Source: Pterois miles (taxonomy: Eukaryota; Chordata; Actinopteri; Perciformes; Scorpaenidae). Taken from it: 64,000 nucleotides of DNA. Each line of letters begins with the position of its first letter. Positions within the stretch are counted from its first letter, which is position 1. The stretch spans positions 21,816,001 through 21,880,000 of the forward strand of contig CAMQGK010000637.1 in NCBI GenBank assembly GCA_947000775.1, in the 5' to 3' direction. Positions 40,675 through 52,560 of the stretch are shown here, piece by piece. The position numbers and the translations under genes are program-made. The notes below the pieces were generated by a model that was given only the letters and a program-made list of their open reading frames with translations, did no database searches and was not told the DNA's origin.

Positions 40675-43040
40675 CATCACAACTTCTGTGATTTGTAAAG
40701 ATAAAACCATAATAAGGATTCAATAAGGGTTGGGGATGGTTGGTGGATGGAAGGTTTTCAGTTTCAGGTTAAACTAATCAGTGTACTACATAACATTAAC
40801 TGTCACTGAAACCATTTACTTCATTAAATCATTCTTTGATGTTAATTCAAATTCAAATAAACAGTGGGCTAAGTCACAAATGCATTGCCACAAAGATGAG
40901 AACAGGAATGTTTAGTAACTCATGGAAAGTTGCTGTTTTGGACAAACATAGCTTTCACAGGCCAGTAAGTAATACAACGTACAGTAAAAGGACTGAGGGA
41001 ATAAATGGATGGGTTTCATGACTATGTCTTTATTTGACATTGTAGCACCACCAACCCATAAAATAAGCTTGAGGTGGTTTGGCACTAGAAAACTTTTACA
41101 AGGGATGTTGAAGAACTGGTTGATGAGCAGGAGTACTGCAAAAAAGTGTGGCATTTCTTAACACAAAATTTACTGAAACTAAATTATACCAAAGAACCAC
41201 CAAAGAAAAGCAAGCTGCCAACTCCTTCTTCCCCACATGCTCTCAGTGAATGGGGTTTTACCTTCTCAGCCTCACTTAATTGGAACCAACCATCTGCCCA
41301 GGTATGTGAGTACAGGGGGAACTAAATCCAACAAGTGTCCAGATTCATGCAGAATAATGAACAGACCATTAATACAAGATTTCTAAGTTACTGCTGGCAT
41401 CTCAATCTGTCTATGGGCACCCATACATACCAATGAGCACACTGAACAACATAGAATATCATTTACTGCAGAGCTAACTCACCTATCTTACAGCTTAACA
41501 GAGTCCAGCCCCTCCATGGTAAGAAGACACAACTAGACAAACCTGTTGACACTTTCCTTGATCAGCAGGTAACGCTGAGCAGCTGGTCAGCTCCAACATC
41601 TCAGGCAGAGCAACCAATCTTATGAACCCATATACAAACTAACTAAACAAGCTTGTGTCATTTAAACACCTTAACTGATCACCGTGGATCAAATAAAGTG
41701 AAATACTGGGCTGAAATGAATAATGAAGCAGATATAAAAACATTGTTAATTTTGGGAGAGCAGGGCCCAGTGAAAAGGGAGAAAACATTTTCACAGTAGT
41801 ATTTTGCCTTTACGTCTGGTCTCAGGGCAGTCAACAGTCATCTCATAGGCCCAGTATAAAAGAAACAGAGCTCAGGACTACAAGTCTACTTTCAGTCAAT
41901 GTCAAATGACATTATGTGCATGACATTTGTCTCTCTAAGGACCTCTCAAGGCCAGCTCTAGACCTTTTGGTGCCCGACATTTGAATTTGGAGTGAAGGTT
42001 CAAACTGCAGCCCCGTAAACACACATCAGACATCACAATGGTTTTAGGACAAATATTAAGATTTTTATTTTCATAAATATGTGTATTTATGGAAATATAA
42101 ATAAACAATTTGTCCCTGTTATTGTTGGCTTAAAAAAGTTTAGTCAGTTTCACTACAATTCACAATTTTATTAACAAATAAGTGCAGCTGGGCAGATGAA
42201 GATGTGTGAGAAAGAGATTTAAATTATATCATTTATTTGTTCATTTATTACCAGAAAGCAGAAGGTGGTGCCCTGGTGCCTATGCCTTAATCCAGCCCCG
42301 GACCTCTGCTAGCCTTTTTTGAATTGCTTCAAGAGAAATTAAACAGTTTAAATAAGGACGGCTAGATATGAGCCGACGCCACGGAGAAGCTGGACTGCTT
42401 GTGTTTTTGTCAGCACACTGAGATACAGTATTTACAGTGATTCTACTGTCCCTCCTTGTCTGGAACACATCGAACAGGCAAAGCAAGCAAGAGCAAGAGA
42501 GCTTGAATCTGAATTCATTATATTTTCAAATGATAATTCATGTTAAATGTTTTACTTAAATGTTTATGTGTTTGTTGAGTACTTGATTGGACAGAGTGTA
42601 TGGTTTACAGCTTCTCACTTTACTGGCAAACTGGGATTGTAACAGTCAAAGAACAAATAATAGAAACAAATGATGATCTCGTGCTCTTGTTTATTGGAAA
42701 TAAGAATACAGTCTGACAAGAACAATGTTACACATGCTAAGGCCTAACAGAGAGATTTGAATCAAATCTTTCCATGTATTTTCACTAAAAGGCTAAATAT
42801 GTCTTTTAAATAAATACAATGCAAAAACTATCTCTGGTAACAGCCTGCTCTATGAAGCTAAGAGAGAATAAGGGGCTCTGATTTTGCAGTGCTTGTGCAC
42901 CTGTGTTATGACTGTCATAGCCAAGGTGCAAAATGATAGACAGCTCAGTGTAGCCAATCAGATTTTGATTTATTTAATTATGGTGATCATTGTAAAAAGA
43001 AAAAGGAATACCGACAAACAGTCTCTAGTTTTGAAGAAAA
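40675..43040. other. intergenic, nothing recognised
   Basis: AT-rich non-coding DNA between the Tc1 fragment and the 3' end of cryba2. Similar GC-rich pieces (CCAGCTCTAGACC at 41954 and CCAGCCCCGGACC at 42292) are in direct order and may bound an old repeat. Confidence 0.4.
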
Positions 43041-43043
43041 GCC

Positions 43044-43049
43044 TTTATT
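43044..43049 (-). terminator. poly(A) signal of cryba2
   Basis: AATAAA on the minus strand about 190 bases after the stop codon, a 3'UTR length usual for crystallin genes. Confidence 0.6.
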
Positions 43050-43239
43050 TCCTATTTCAAGAACATGCTTTAGCATGGTAGAAGAAGTAGATACTTAGAT
43101 ATCCATACATGCAGAGCCACAGAGTGATAGAAAGGGTTTGTCCATCTACTGTTCTGTGACAGCGGTCTGTCCAGGGTTCAAGTTGAGGAAGGGGTTCAGG
43201 GAGAGTTTGTTTTTTATTTCAGGCAGGCAGAAGGAAGGC

Positions 43240-45062
43240 TTAGTGCTGGATCCTACGAATGGACTGCACCTGGTTGGTGTGAGCCTGGGTGCTGTACTCG
43301 TTGTAGTTTCTGTACTCGCCTTGGTGTCTGTCTCTCTCCAGGATGTACTGGTAGCCACGGTAACCAGGGAACTGGTAGGCCACCCAGCTGCAGAGAGAGG
43401 GAGAGATGGGGGATGGGGGGATGAGCCAAGGTCATCTTTAAACAAGCCTTTCAACAGACATATAGTTGACAACTGGCATCTTTCTATCATGTGTTACAAA
43501 AGTCACGCTTGGTGACTGGATGCTGCGAAACACAGACACTAATAAACCAAGAGGAAGATGGAAAACTTACGCTCCCGAGTTGACTTTGATGGAGGGCACC
43601 TCCTTACTGCACCAGCCCATGGCCTGTAGGGAGGGGTAGTCATCGCACATCTCGAACTTACGGCCCTGGAAGTCCTCACACTCGTACAGGGTCACCTTGC
43701 TGTCACTGTGGTTCTGCAGAGAAAGAGAAGGAGAAGGGAGGTAAGCCAGGTGTTGTAGCTGATAGAGGCTGGCAAGTAACATGAGAAAAAAGGAAGGATG
43801 TGGTAACTTACAGCGCACTTGATAGGTCTGAAGGAAAGCATGTGCTCGGTTCTGTAGCTGCTGTTTCCACTCCAGGCCTCATAGCGAGGGTAGTCGCCCT
43901 TCTCCAGGATAAACTGCTGTCCCTGGAACTCTGGGTACTCATAACCAACCCAACTAGACAGTGGAGAGATGAGAGACCATGGGCAAATGTTGAGGTTAAA
44001 TGAAAAGACAATGCGTAAAATATCTGCAAAGAAATAAGAAATTCAGAAATTTTCAATAATGAGCCACTAAATGTGAAGTAGAGCAACACTGAAACGGTCC
44101 TTTTCGGTAAACAATAGAGTCCAACGCCCACAGAATGACCTGGAGTGAAAACAACATGCAGCCTCTTTTGTCGCTGGGAGCACAAAGCAAACATTAAATA
44201 CTGCTGCCGCTGCTGCCGCTGCTGCTGCTGCTGCACCCAGGGCTTTTTATCTGATCGCCAGTCAGTCAGTCGATCTGGCTCACAGCCGGCAGCTGCACAC
44301 AGCCAACTCATATCACAACAGGGATACACTTGGATGCATGCACACACACGTGCAAAACGCTACATGCCAAGCAGCAATGCAATAACAACACAGGCTGTAA
44401 TTCATGGTTTCTGTTATTCTGCCTTTTCTGTGTTGAGTAGTGTCAGTGTTTGAGTTGTGTGTGCTTTAATCAGACTTTTTCAAGCAGATGAAATTAGAAT
44501 TGCATAGAAGAGTAAATAATGTGATTTTATTGGATATTATGGGAGAAAAAGGCTTTTTTAAGCAGAATTGTTTGTTTAATAAAATATTGGAGGAAGACTC
44601 CAAACCAACATACTATGAAATTAAATTCACTCTCAGTGTTACTCTAATATTATGTACGCCGTTAGTGTAACCACATTCTAGCAGGTCAATGACCCAAATC
44701 TACCTTTATCACTAAGATACTAAAACTTAAGTATGAACAAACATTGTAAAATTAATATCATACTGAAGGAGAAACAGGAACGGGCAAAACACTAGTCATA
44801 AAATGAATCCAGAAGAGGTCAAGAGGTGAAAGGGAAGTGACTTCTATGATAGCTAGAAAAACAGAGACAGCAGAAGGGAAAGAAAACCAGTAATGTGGAC
44901 TTACGGTCCATTCTCAACCTTGATGGAGCGGATCTTGTTGAAGCCCCTCTCCATGATGTTCTGGCACTCCAGCATGAACTCACAGCGCTTCCCCTGGAAG
45001 TTCTCCTCCTCCCAGACTGTGATCTTGTACTGGCCCATCTGCTCCATCTGTTGAGTGTTCAT
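43240..45062 (-). CDS. cryba2: beta-crystallin A2
   Basis: A structural protein of the eye lens. Coding exons on the minus strand are 45062-44905, 43953-43812, 43713-43571 and 43387-43240. They join in phase to 196 residues with consensus GT-AG borders (donors CC|GTAAG, GCT|GTAAGT, GC|GTAAGT; acceptors GTCTAG, CTGCAG, CTGCAG). Each exon encodes one Greek-key motif, the classical beta-crystallin plan. Motif 1 contains ITVWEEENFQGKRCEF, motif 2 WVGYEYPEFQGQQFILEKGD, motif 3 VTLYECEDFQGRKFEMCDD, and motif 4 WVAYQFPGYRGYQYILERDR. The connecting peptide is near SFRPIKCANHSD. The short N-terminal arm and the end QSIRRIQH are CRYBA2-like. Teleosts may carry two cryba2 copies, and I cannot say which this is. 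Unlike the repeats around it, the gene is intact. Confidence 0.95.
44201..44234. repeat. (GCTGCC)n/(GCT)n in cryba2 intron
   Basis: A short GCT-based trinucleotide run in the intron between the first two coding exons. Confidence 0.85.
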
Positions 45063-45092
45063 GGCTGCTGCTTCTCCCTTAGGGGTTACTCT
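45063..45092 (-). other. cryba2 5'UTR part in exon 2
   Basis: A CTTTTTCAG acceptor ends at 45093, leaving 30 untranslated bases before the ATG at 45062-45060. The intron to the first exon (45093-46023) is inferred. Confidence 0.55.
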
Positions 45093-46023
45093 CTGAAAAA
45101 GGTACGAAAACAGTCAGTGTTAATAGATGGAAAATCACAACTGCATGTCCTGAGTAGGTATAATGTTAACAAGACTAAGGAAAGTGAATGAACAGCTGTA
45201 CCCTCATCTTGGTTAAAACAGATTCAAGGAATCAAACAACCCAATTTAACCCAATAAACTGATGCTGCCCTTTATCTAAACTCACAACTACAATCTTTGT
45301 ATATTAGCCTGATGAAAAGGAACTGCTGAAAAGGCTTTTTAATAAAAACAAATAGCTGCAGCAGTGCCTTTTTATTTAGAGTATATTCCTGCACCTTTAA
45401 CCTGGAAAAATATATCTCCCAAAGGTGTCACAAGAAGTAAAAAATTCCACTCATTCATCATTTTTCCATTTCTCCACAGCACAGATTTGCCTCTGCTTCC
45501 ACTGAAGAGATTCAATCAAGAACCACAGACATGTCTCCTGCCTGTAAATTATACTGTGCACAACCACCGTTGCATGAAGCAAATGCCACAACAGCAAACA
45601 TATCTGTAAGAGATAGCTTAAAAGCATGCATACTGTCTCCAGTACAATTAGTTAGTTAATCAGTTTTACTTGTGGAATTAACCATTTCTAACTTCTAAGA
45701 AGTTTGCTAACCATAAAAAATAGCACATTACTGGTTTTGACGGAAATAATTGTATGATGGTTACAGGCCAAACACAAGCACATCAGTAAGGCATCATCTT
45801 GCCAACTTTCCCTGTTAAAATGACTGCGGAAATGTTAACCAGTTTTTCCTAAAAAGCAGCACTATGACGTGACTTCCATGTTTTTACTTCTTAGCAAATT
45901 CAAAGTGCATCCATAGCTGTCTATCTATGAATATGGGCAGCATGTTGGTGGCTCCACCCCAGTACACATAGCTGTCCCCTGATTGCAGTAGCTGAGTCTG
46001 AGGCAGTGTGTTGGTATACTTAC

Positions 46024-46062
46024 AGACGGTACTGAGGTGGGACAGATCCAGTATAATCAATG
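46024..46062 (-). other. cryba2 untranslated first exon (predicted)
   Basis: It starts about 30 bases after the TATA box and ends at a strong donor (GTCT|GTAAGTATACC). Beta-crystallin genes commonly have a short untranslated first exon. The exact transcription start is an estimate. Confidence 0.55.
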
Positions 46063-46087
46063 TCGGGGGAGAGACCCTCGCCAGTGT

Positions 46088-46094
46088 TTTTATA
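46088..46094 (-). promoter_or_regulatory. TATA box of cryba2
   Basis: TATAAAA (followed by ACACTGG) on the minus strand, flanked by GC-rich sequence, 26-32 bases upstream of the predicted first exon. Confidence 0.7.
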
Positions 46095-46146
46095 GGGCCG
46101 GGCCCCCTGGACCTGCGCCACTCCATTTGCCCAGCAGCCTTGCACA

Positions 46147-46159
46147 CTCAGCAGCTGAG
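46147..46159. promoter_or_regulatory. palindrome resembling a Maf response element
   Basis: CTCAGCAGCTGAG is a perfect palindrome around a single central base and contains the Maf half-site TCAGCA/TGCTGA. It lies about 55 bases upstream of the TATA box. Large Maf factors drive lens crystallin promoters from such positions. Binding is inferred. Confidence 0.45.
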
Positions 46160-48341
46160 CGGACCAGCTGAAAGGGGAGCATTAGCCTGGCGCTTTGTGG
46201 AGGCTCCAGAGCACCATTGTCCTCAGAGCCCAAACTAACCTAGTCATCAATATGGCAGCCACTGTCAGAGGCAAAACGGACCCAGGGCTATACAATGGCA
46301 ACGCACTGACACAACAGTTTGATTGGTGTGGAGGGATAATAGACACATTCTGTGAGCTGATCCCCCTCTCTCTCTCACTCTCTCTCTCTTTGCTGAAGGT
46401 AAACTGGATACTAAACTAGAGGTGGGGAGAGGGCCAAGGCATCCCACACAGAGAGGTACTAATTTCATCTGGAGGGCATCCTCATCTTCCTCTTTTCCAC
46501 TGGTTGATCTGGAAAGAGCAGCACTGAGCAGCACTGATGGGAAACCTGCTCTATACTCCTGTGCATACCCATGTTTATGGCTTTGAAATAGGTAGTTTTT
46601 CATATACAGTGTGCTACAACAGTGCTATCTGGGGTCTGGGCCCAAAAATCAAAAGGGAAACACCAGGATTTGTCTCCTTTGAGGTTGTCAGAATTAGATT
46701 TGTTCATGTATAACTAAAATCACAATGACTTGCAGGATAATTTATACAAAAGACGGGATATAAAACTATTTAAATTATTTAAAGCTAAAACATTTTTTGT
46801 TACGTTGTGGCAAAATCTAATGAAATATTCTCTTCAATCCAAATTTGTTGGTGTTTAGCCTTTGAAAAGCAGCATTTTCACTATGATCAAAAACCTATTA
46901 ACTCTCCCACTTGATGCCTACAAAGTGAGGTACACTGTATTAATGAGGTGGTCCAGCAGCAATCTAACAAGACCACAAATTACATTTATTTAACCACAAT
47001 AACGGCTCTATTATAGTACATTAAGTCATTACAAAAAAAGAGATCATATTATGTATCTGCAGTCACTTGGCATATCTGGCATATCACTTTATTCATGTTG
47101 ACGTGAGTTTTAGTCATTAAAGAAAGTTGATTTTAAATTCAAATAATTTAATACACTGATCACTTTATTTAAATTAAGGGTTTTTTTTGAGGATTTGTAT
47201 TTTTTTATGGTAATATTGTCCAGGGAGACTCAGCTTTTCTTAGATACAAGTGGGGGGGGGGGGTCTTCAAGTGAAATAGGTTGGGAACCACTGTGCTAAA
47301 CAATGTCATTGGGCTTATTCATATCACAGTATATGCTCCATAGACAATGGTGTACCCTGTAGCTTACCTACACAACTACACTAGGTCTCTGGTCATACAT
47401 GCATACATGTAAAACATAAAATAGTAAAGAAAAACGTATTTTATTATAAGAAGTAGGAAAAAATAGTCCTTCAGGGAGAATAATAATGAGATTTAAATGT
47501 CAGGGCTGAGTGAAATAAGAAATAAAAGGTAGGTTTCATAGAGAAACAGAACATATATAACATTCAAAAACAACACAGGAAGTGTCTGAATGTTTATATT
47601 TTAAGCTCTGTCTTTATCTCAAGTCTGATTTCCATAGAACGCTCCATAGAAACAGAGAAATTACAGGTATATTATAGATATTTCTGAATGAATCAGGTCT
47701 GACTTTTTCCCCTTGTATTTCAAACAGTAATATCTCTCAAAGCTTCAGAAAACAAGAGTAACATTAATGCCTCACATGTTGTACAGTGTTGTGATTTACA
47801 TTGGGAGTGACACCTGGTTCAAATACTGTGTTTCTACTGTTTCTTTATTTGATTATGGGTTTGCCTTTGTTGTTACTTTTCCGCAAACAGCTACTGAGAA
47901 ACATCACTGGCACTTTTAGTAACATCATGAATGAAAACCATCTCACTGTCATGTATTATATTTTTCTTTTGTGTCTATTATTATTATAGTAATTTACTGT
48001 TATTGGTATTGTCTCTTTCTCTTTGTGTAAAGCCAAATCCCTGCTAATGCAATACATATTTTCATCCCTATAATATAATATACAGCATGTAATTGGATTC
48101 AGGAAACAAACAAAAAGAAATATTTAAAATATGTGATAGCAGTTATTGCAAACTAAACCCACATTTTTTGTATTCTCACACTGTTGTTTTATCTTGCAGG
48201 TTTTGTAATTTTTAAATAGTGTCACATCGAGCAGAAGGATTTTCCTTCATCATTGGTGACATCTAGTGGTTAAGGTGTTTATTACATTCAGGGTGGCAGA
48301 GACTTAAAGCGAGCCTGCTTTGTTTAAAATTTTTGCATGTA
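46160..48341. other. intergenic upstream of cryba2, nothing recognised
   Basis: AT-rich non-coding DNA with a short CT run at 46364-46390. Confidence 0.45.
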
Positions 48342-48346
48342 GTGTG

Positions 48347-48421
<75 letters not shown>
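48342..48421. repeat. microsatellite (TG)n with TTTG interruptions
   Basis: About 37 TG units broken twice by an extra T. Confidence 0.95.
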
Positions 48422-48618
48422 CCATGTGTGAGTTGTCTCCTTGTATGAACAGCTTTCTCATTGTCTTCTGTTAACCCATTCATTGTTCTTGTCTCTACAT
48501 GTGTGTATCTCTTTTGTGTGTGTGTGTGTGTGTGCGTGTGTGTCACCGGAGGCCTTGTGCCAGAGCAGGTGATGAGCAGGTGAAAGGACAGGCTTATATA
48601 GACACAGATGTTTGTGTG

Positions 48619-48886
48619 TGTGTGTTTGTGTGGGCGTGTATTACTATATGTTGTGGGGGCATGAATCTGTTTACACAGTCACATTTTGGGGACTTGCCTT
48701 CGTTTTGGGGACAAAATGCACATTTCCATAATGTAAAACATTATATTTTAGGGTGAGGACTTATTTAGGGTTAGGGTAAGGTTAGGGTAATGATTAGGGT
48801 AAGGGGTAGGGTTAGGCAAGTAGTAGTTACATTTAAGGTTAAGGTAAGTCTCCAGGAAATGAATATAAGTCAAAAGTCTTCAAAAG

Positions 48887-48925
<39 letters not shown>

Positions 48926-49062
48926 GTGTGTGTACGTAAGCATAAGGATCAACAGCTGATTCAACTTATCACACCCAGTGAAGAAGTATGAAAGAGATTT
49001 GTACATGTGCTACTACCTGAACTACTTAGTGTGTCACACACACACATGCACGCACGCACATG

Positions 49063-49111
<49 letters not shown>

Positions 49112-49365
49112 TGTTTCCATGACTTTTGAGTACATTACATTGACTTACATTCATTTTTCTGGAGATTTACCCTAACCCTAACTGTAACTGCTACTTGCCT
49201 AATCCTAACCCAAAATAAGTCCTCACTCGAAAATATAAAGTTTGATGTTATGGAAATGTGCATTTTGTCCCCAAAATGAAGGCAACTCCCCACAATGTGA
49301 CTGTGTGAACCGATTCATGTCCCCACAACATATAGTAATACACACACACACACGTTTGTACAGCT
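48619..49365. mobile_element. large foldback element with TTAGGG-like arms
   Basis: The left arm (about 48636-48880) and the reverse complement of the right arm (about 49115-49350) align over more than 200 bases. Shared blocks are TTACTATATGTTGTGGGG, CACAGTCACATT, GGGGACAAAATGCACATTTC, GTGAGGACTTATTT and TTAGGCAAGTAG. The arms hold irregular GGGTTAGGGTAAGG runs. Between them lie GT and CA microsatellites (48896-48938 and 49037-49105). I know this sequence type from a dispersed teleost repeat. Confidence 0.8.
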
Positions 49366-49692
49366 GTCTTTGTGAGGACACTCATTGATATAATGCATTC
49401 CCAAGCCTCTTACCCTAACCCGAACCATCACAACTAAATGCCTGTCCCTGACCCTTACCCTAACCCGAACCTAAACCTAATTCTAACCTGGACCTTAAAA
49501 CCAAGTTTGAACCCTCAAAAAGGCCTTTGAAGGTCAGTCTGAAGGTGAGGACTGGCCAAAACGTTCTCACTATCCAAAAATGTCCTCACTTTCCAAAAAT
49601 GTCCTCACTCTGAAGGCCTAAAACTCAAACTGGTCCTCACAATGATAGTTTTACAAGAACACACACACACACACACACACACACACAGCTCA
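49335..49692. repeat. dispersed repeat with CCCTAACC runs, flanked by (CA)n
   Basis: It contains GAGGACACTCATTGATATAA, TGCATTCCC, several TACCCTAACCCGAACC runs and repeated ATGTCCTCACTTTCC-like units. It is bounded on both sides by CA repeats. It is a high-copy teleost repeat type by memory. Confidence 0.65.
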
Positions 49693-50324
49693 TTTCCCTG
49701 TTAAATACAGCTGGTAGTATTTGCATGTGTCAATGTCAGTGTGGTCCAGTACAGAGCCAGTACTGTTCTAATTTGAATCCTTATCATGCTGTATATATAT
49801 AAAAAAAAACATTTTTCTTCTGTCTGGTCACATGACACATCTACTGGTTGCTTGTTTCATATCATTGAGGAAGCAGGTACAGGATCACACATTGATGAAA
49901 ACGTTTGTGTGCATCTTTTATCATGAGAGAGACTTCTGATTCACCAGAAAAAAGTCAGTTCTTTATGTCTGCAGCAGGTCAAAGGTCATCTATACATTTG
50001 ACTGAGGCCATCAAATATGAAACACAATGGATGGCAGCTTTCTAATGGTGTGCTAAGCAACCACACACTGGGATCACTTATCTGATTTCACAGCATGGTA
50101 GCGTAATGGTCAAAGAACAGGAGATCATTTTATGTTACCAGGTGCACACTACAGCGTGGTGAAAACACTTTTCCATTATATATTTTTTTTTTAAATCCAA
50201 GGGTAATAATAAATCATTATTATCAACAACTCATCCTTGGGAAGTTTTGGAGTTCAGACTTCTGAGTATAATGTTCTTCATCACACTAGCTTTTCCATCA
50301 TTTTCCACTGTCTCCGCTCAAATG

Positions 50325-50735
50325 GTCTCCGGGTCTTTTAACTGTCCCAAAGTCCAGGTTAAAAACAAAGGGTGGTCCTACCTTTGCAGTACTGGTTCCC
50401 CGACTCTGGAACAGTCTCCCACTGAGCATCACATCAGCTGACTCTGTCACGACATTTAAATCCAACCTTAAAACTTTTATAGAATGGCTTATCTAATCTG
50501 CTGAATTTGAGTTTTTTGTGTCTTTTTGTACTGATGTATATGTGAATGTACTGTATGTGCATATGTAACTATACGAATATGTATATGCATGTTTCTTTAT
50601 TTACTTATTCTATTGTTTTTATTTTATTATTTATGGTTCAATCTTTTCTGCTGTCTGTGTTGAGTTTTTACTTGGAAAGTATTTTGTGCTTTGGGCTTGA
50701 GTGCTCTACAAATAAATTATGTATTACTATTATTA
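50325..50735 (+). mobile_element. 3' end of an L2-like LINE (degenerate)
   Basis: Pieces of the LINE C terminus can be read in shifting frames (LTVPKSRLKTKG-like, then VLVPRLWNSLPLS, then FKSNLKTFIEWL). A tail follows with GTGCTTTGGGCTTGAGTGCT and CTACAAATAAATTATG. It is truncated and frameshifted. Confidence 0.7.
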
Positions 50736-51184
50736 TAAATGATGGCATCATATCATTAATTATCATAATCATACAGCATTTGATGTTTTTGTTTATTTAT
50801 CCAACCCACACAGTGCATGCACATTTTAATGGACGCTCACACACTTTCACATACGCCAGTATCCTCCACTCAGTAGCCAGTTTATTTATTTATTTGTTTT
50901 TGCTGTACTATAGTCATTACATTTGTGTGACCAGCTTTTCATTGTCTTTTTACTCCCAGTAACATTAAAAAATATAGATATTTCTAAACAACGTTTTGCC
51001 ACTTGTACATTTTTATATAATAACATGTAATATTTAATGTCCTTGTATAGATTGGTTGCAGGGCAGGAAGTGTGTTAATGCTGCTGAGAGAGATTTTGTT
51101 TTCTGGCTCAGTGCGAGTCCCAACTATTTGAATAGTCAGTGAATATACCTGCACACACACACAAACATGTTTGCATGCAAGCAC

Positions 51185-51226
51185 GCACACACACACACAC
51201 ACTCACACACACACACACACACACAG
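51185..51226. repeat. microsatellite (CA)n
   Basis: About 20 CA units with one TC break. Confidence 0.95.
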
Positions 51227-51834
51227 TGACATACAGATTGCACTGAATAAACGACCTCCTTCAGGTGGAAGGTTACCATGGTGACTAAACCAGGTGAGGA
51301 TGATGCGTGCAGGACATCTGCTCCCTCCGCCTCCACTCGTCCCTGCTGATCTCTGCACGGACACCCAAGCAGCTGGACTTACTGTCGGACAAACAGAGAA
51401 ATGCTGCGGAGATTATAATGTGTTCTGTGCTAGTGTCACGGTGGACGTAGACAGGCTCATAGAGAGAAAATCAGTATTGACTTGTGATGACAGGCGCATA
51501 TAAACACACACAATGCAGTTGGCAGAACACACAAGAGACTATTTTGACAAAGCACAAATCATTCATCAGTTCATATTTGTTCTATTCATTTCCTTTTTCT
51601 AAAATAAAAGCAGCTTATTATCATAGTTATTATTTGTCACTGAAAAAAGATGCGCTCATTTTTGTTTCTAATATAGAATATCTCACTGCTTATTGAGATC
51701 CATACTCCATATCATCAGAAAGTCAGGTAAAGGTAAGGGGCAGCCAACCAGGAGAGGGAACAGGCACTGAATATTTGCATGACTCTTTATTATCGGTAAC
51801 TGTCAGAGGAAACAGCACACAGCCTACAGGCAGC

Positions 51835-51866
<32 letters not shown>

Positions 51867-52340
51867 GGGAATCACTCTACCATTTACAGATAGCAGCAAA
51901 CAGTTTGACAAGCAGCACAAATGTAATCATGTCGCTGCTGTACAGATACAAACGGTGGTCTTAATGGTGCTGATACAGAGGTCATGGAGTCACAGCCGGG
52001 GCGGCAGGAGTCCTGAAATAGGAGAAAGTGAGCTTTGGGGTTTCCTGGTTGTCAAGTCAATTGTATTATGTTTGTATTAGAGGGCTTTTATACATGCAAC
52101 TCTGTCATTGTACCCTTCATTTAGCCATTCAACATCGTTAATGTGGAGGAAAAGGAGGAAAGGTCAGGAAGAGCAACCGTTCTACACGCAATACACGTAG
52201 CAGAAGAATTTTATGTATAATCACAACAGTATTAATTACATAGTAAATAGCACATGGCATTTATTGCTTAAAACATATTTGTATATGTATCATTTGTGTG
52301 TATGCTTTCTCTGTTTCCATTTAGCTGACTAAACAGGCAA
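51227..52340. other. intergenic, no gene recognised
   Basis: It holds a CA repeat at 51836-51862. A GC-richer part at about 51240-51400 includes an acceptor-like CTTCAG and a donor-like CCAG|GTGAGG, 27 bases apart, but no coding exon is supported. Confidence 0.35.
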
Positions 52341-52560
52341 GGAATTAATAATAATAATAATGCTAATAATACATTTTATTTATATAGCACTTTTCAAGAG
52401 ACCCAAAGACACTTTTCACAGATAAAATGGACATCATAAAAAAATACAGCATAAATCACACAGCATCAATCACACATTAAAAGCAGTTCTAAAAAGGTGA
52501 GTTTTGATTTGTGTTTTGAATGTGGACAGGCTGGTGCAGTCTGATGTGTTAATATAGGTA
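52341..52560 (-). repeat. LINE 3'-tail-like fragment with (AAT)n
   Basis: An AAT run is followed by ACATTTTATTTATATAGCAC, TTTTCAAGAGACCCAAAGAC and AAAAAGGTGAGTTTTGA, the reverse complement of a typical teleost non-LTR tail. Confidence 0.6.

Noticed and set aside
48745..48830. Interstitial telomere array
   Set aside because: The TTAGGG-like units are irregular and form part of a dispersed foldback repeat, not a telomere remnant.
50247..50441. 64-codon plus-strand frame with a signal-like start
   Set aside because: Its second half overlaps the LINE fragment at 50325-50735, so the frame is a chance fusion.
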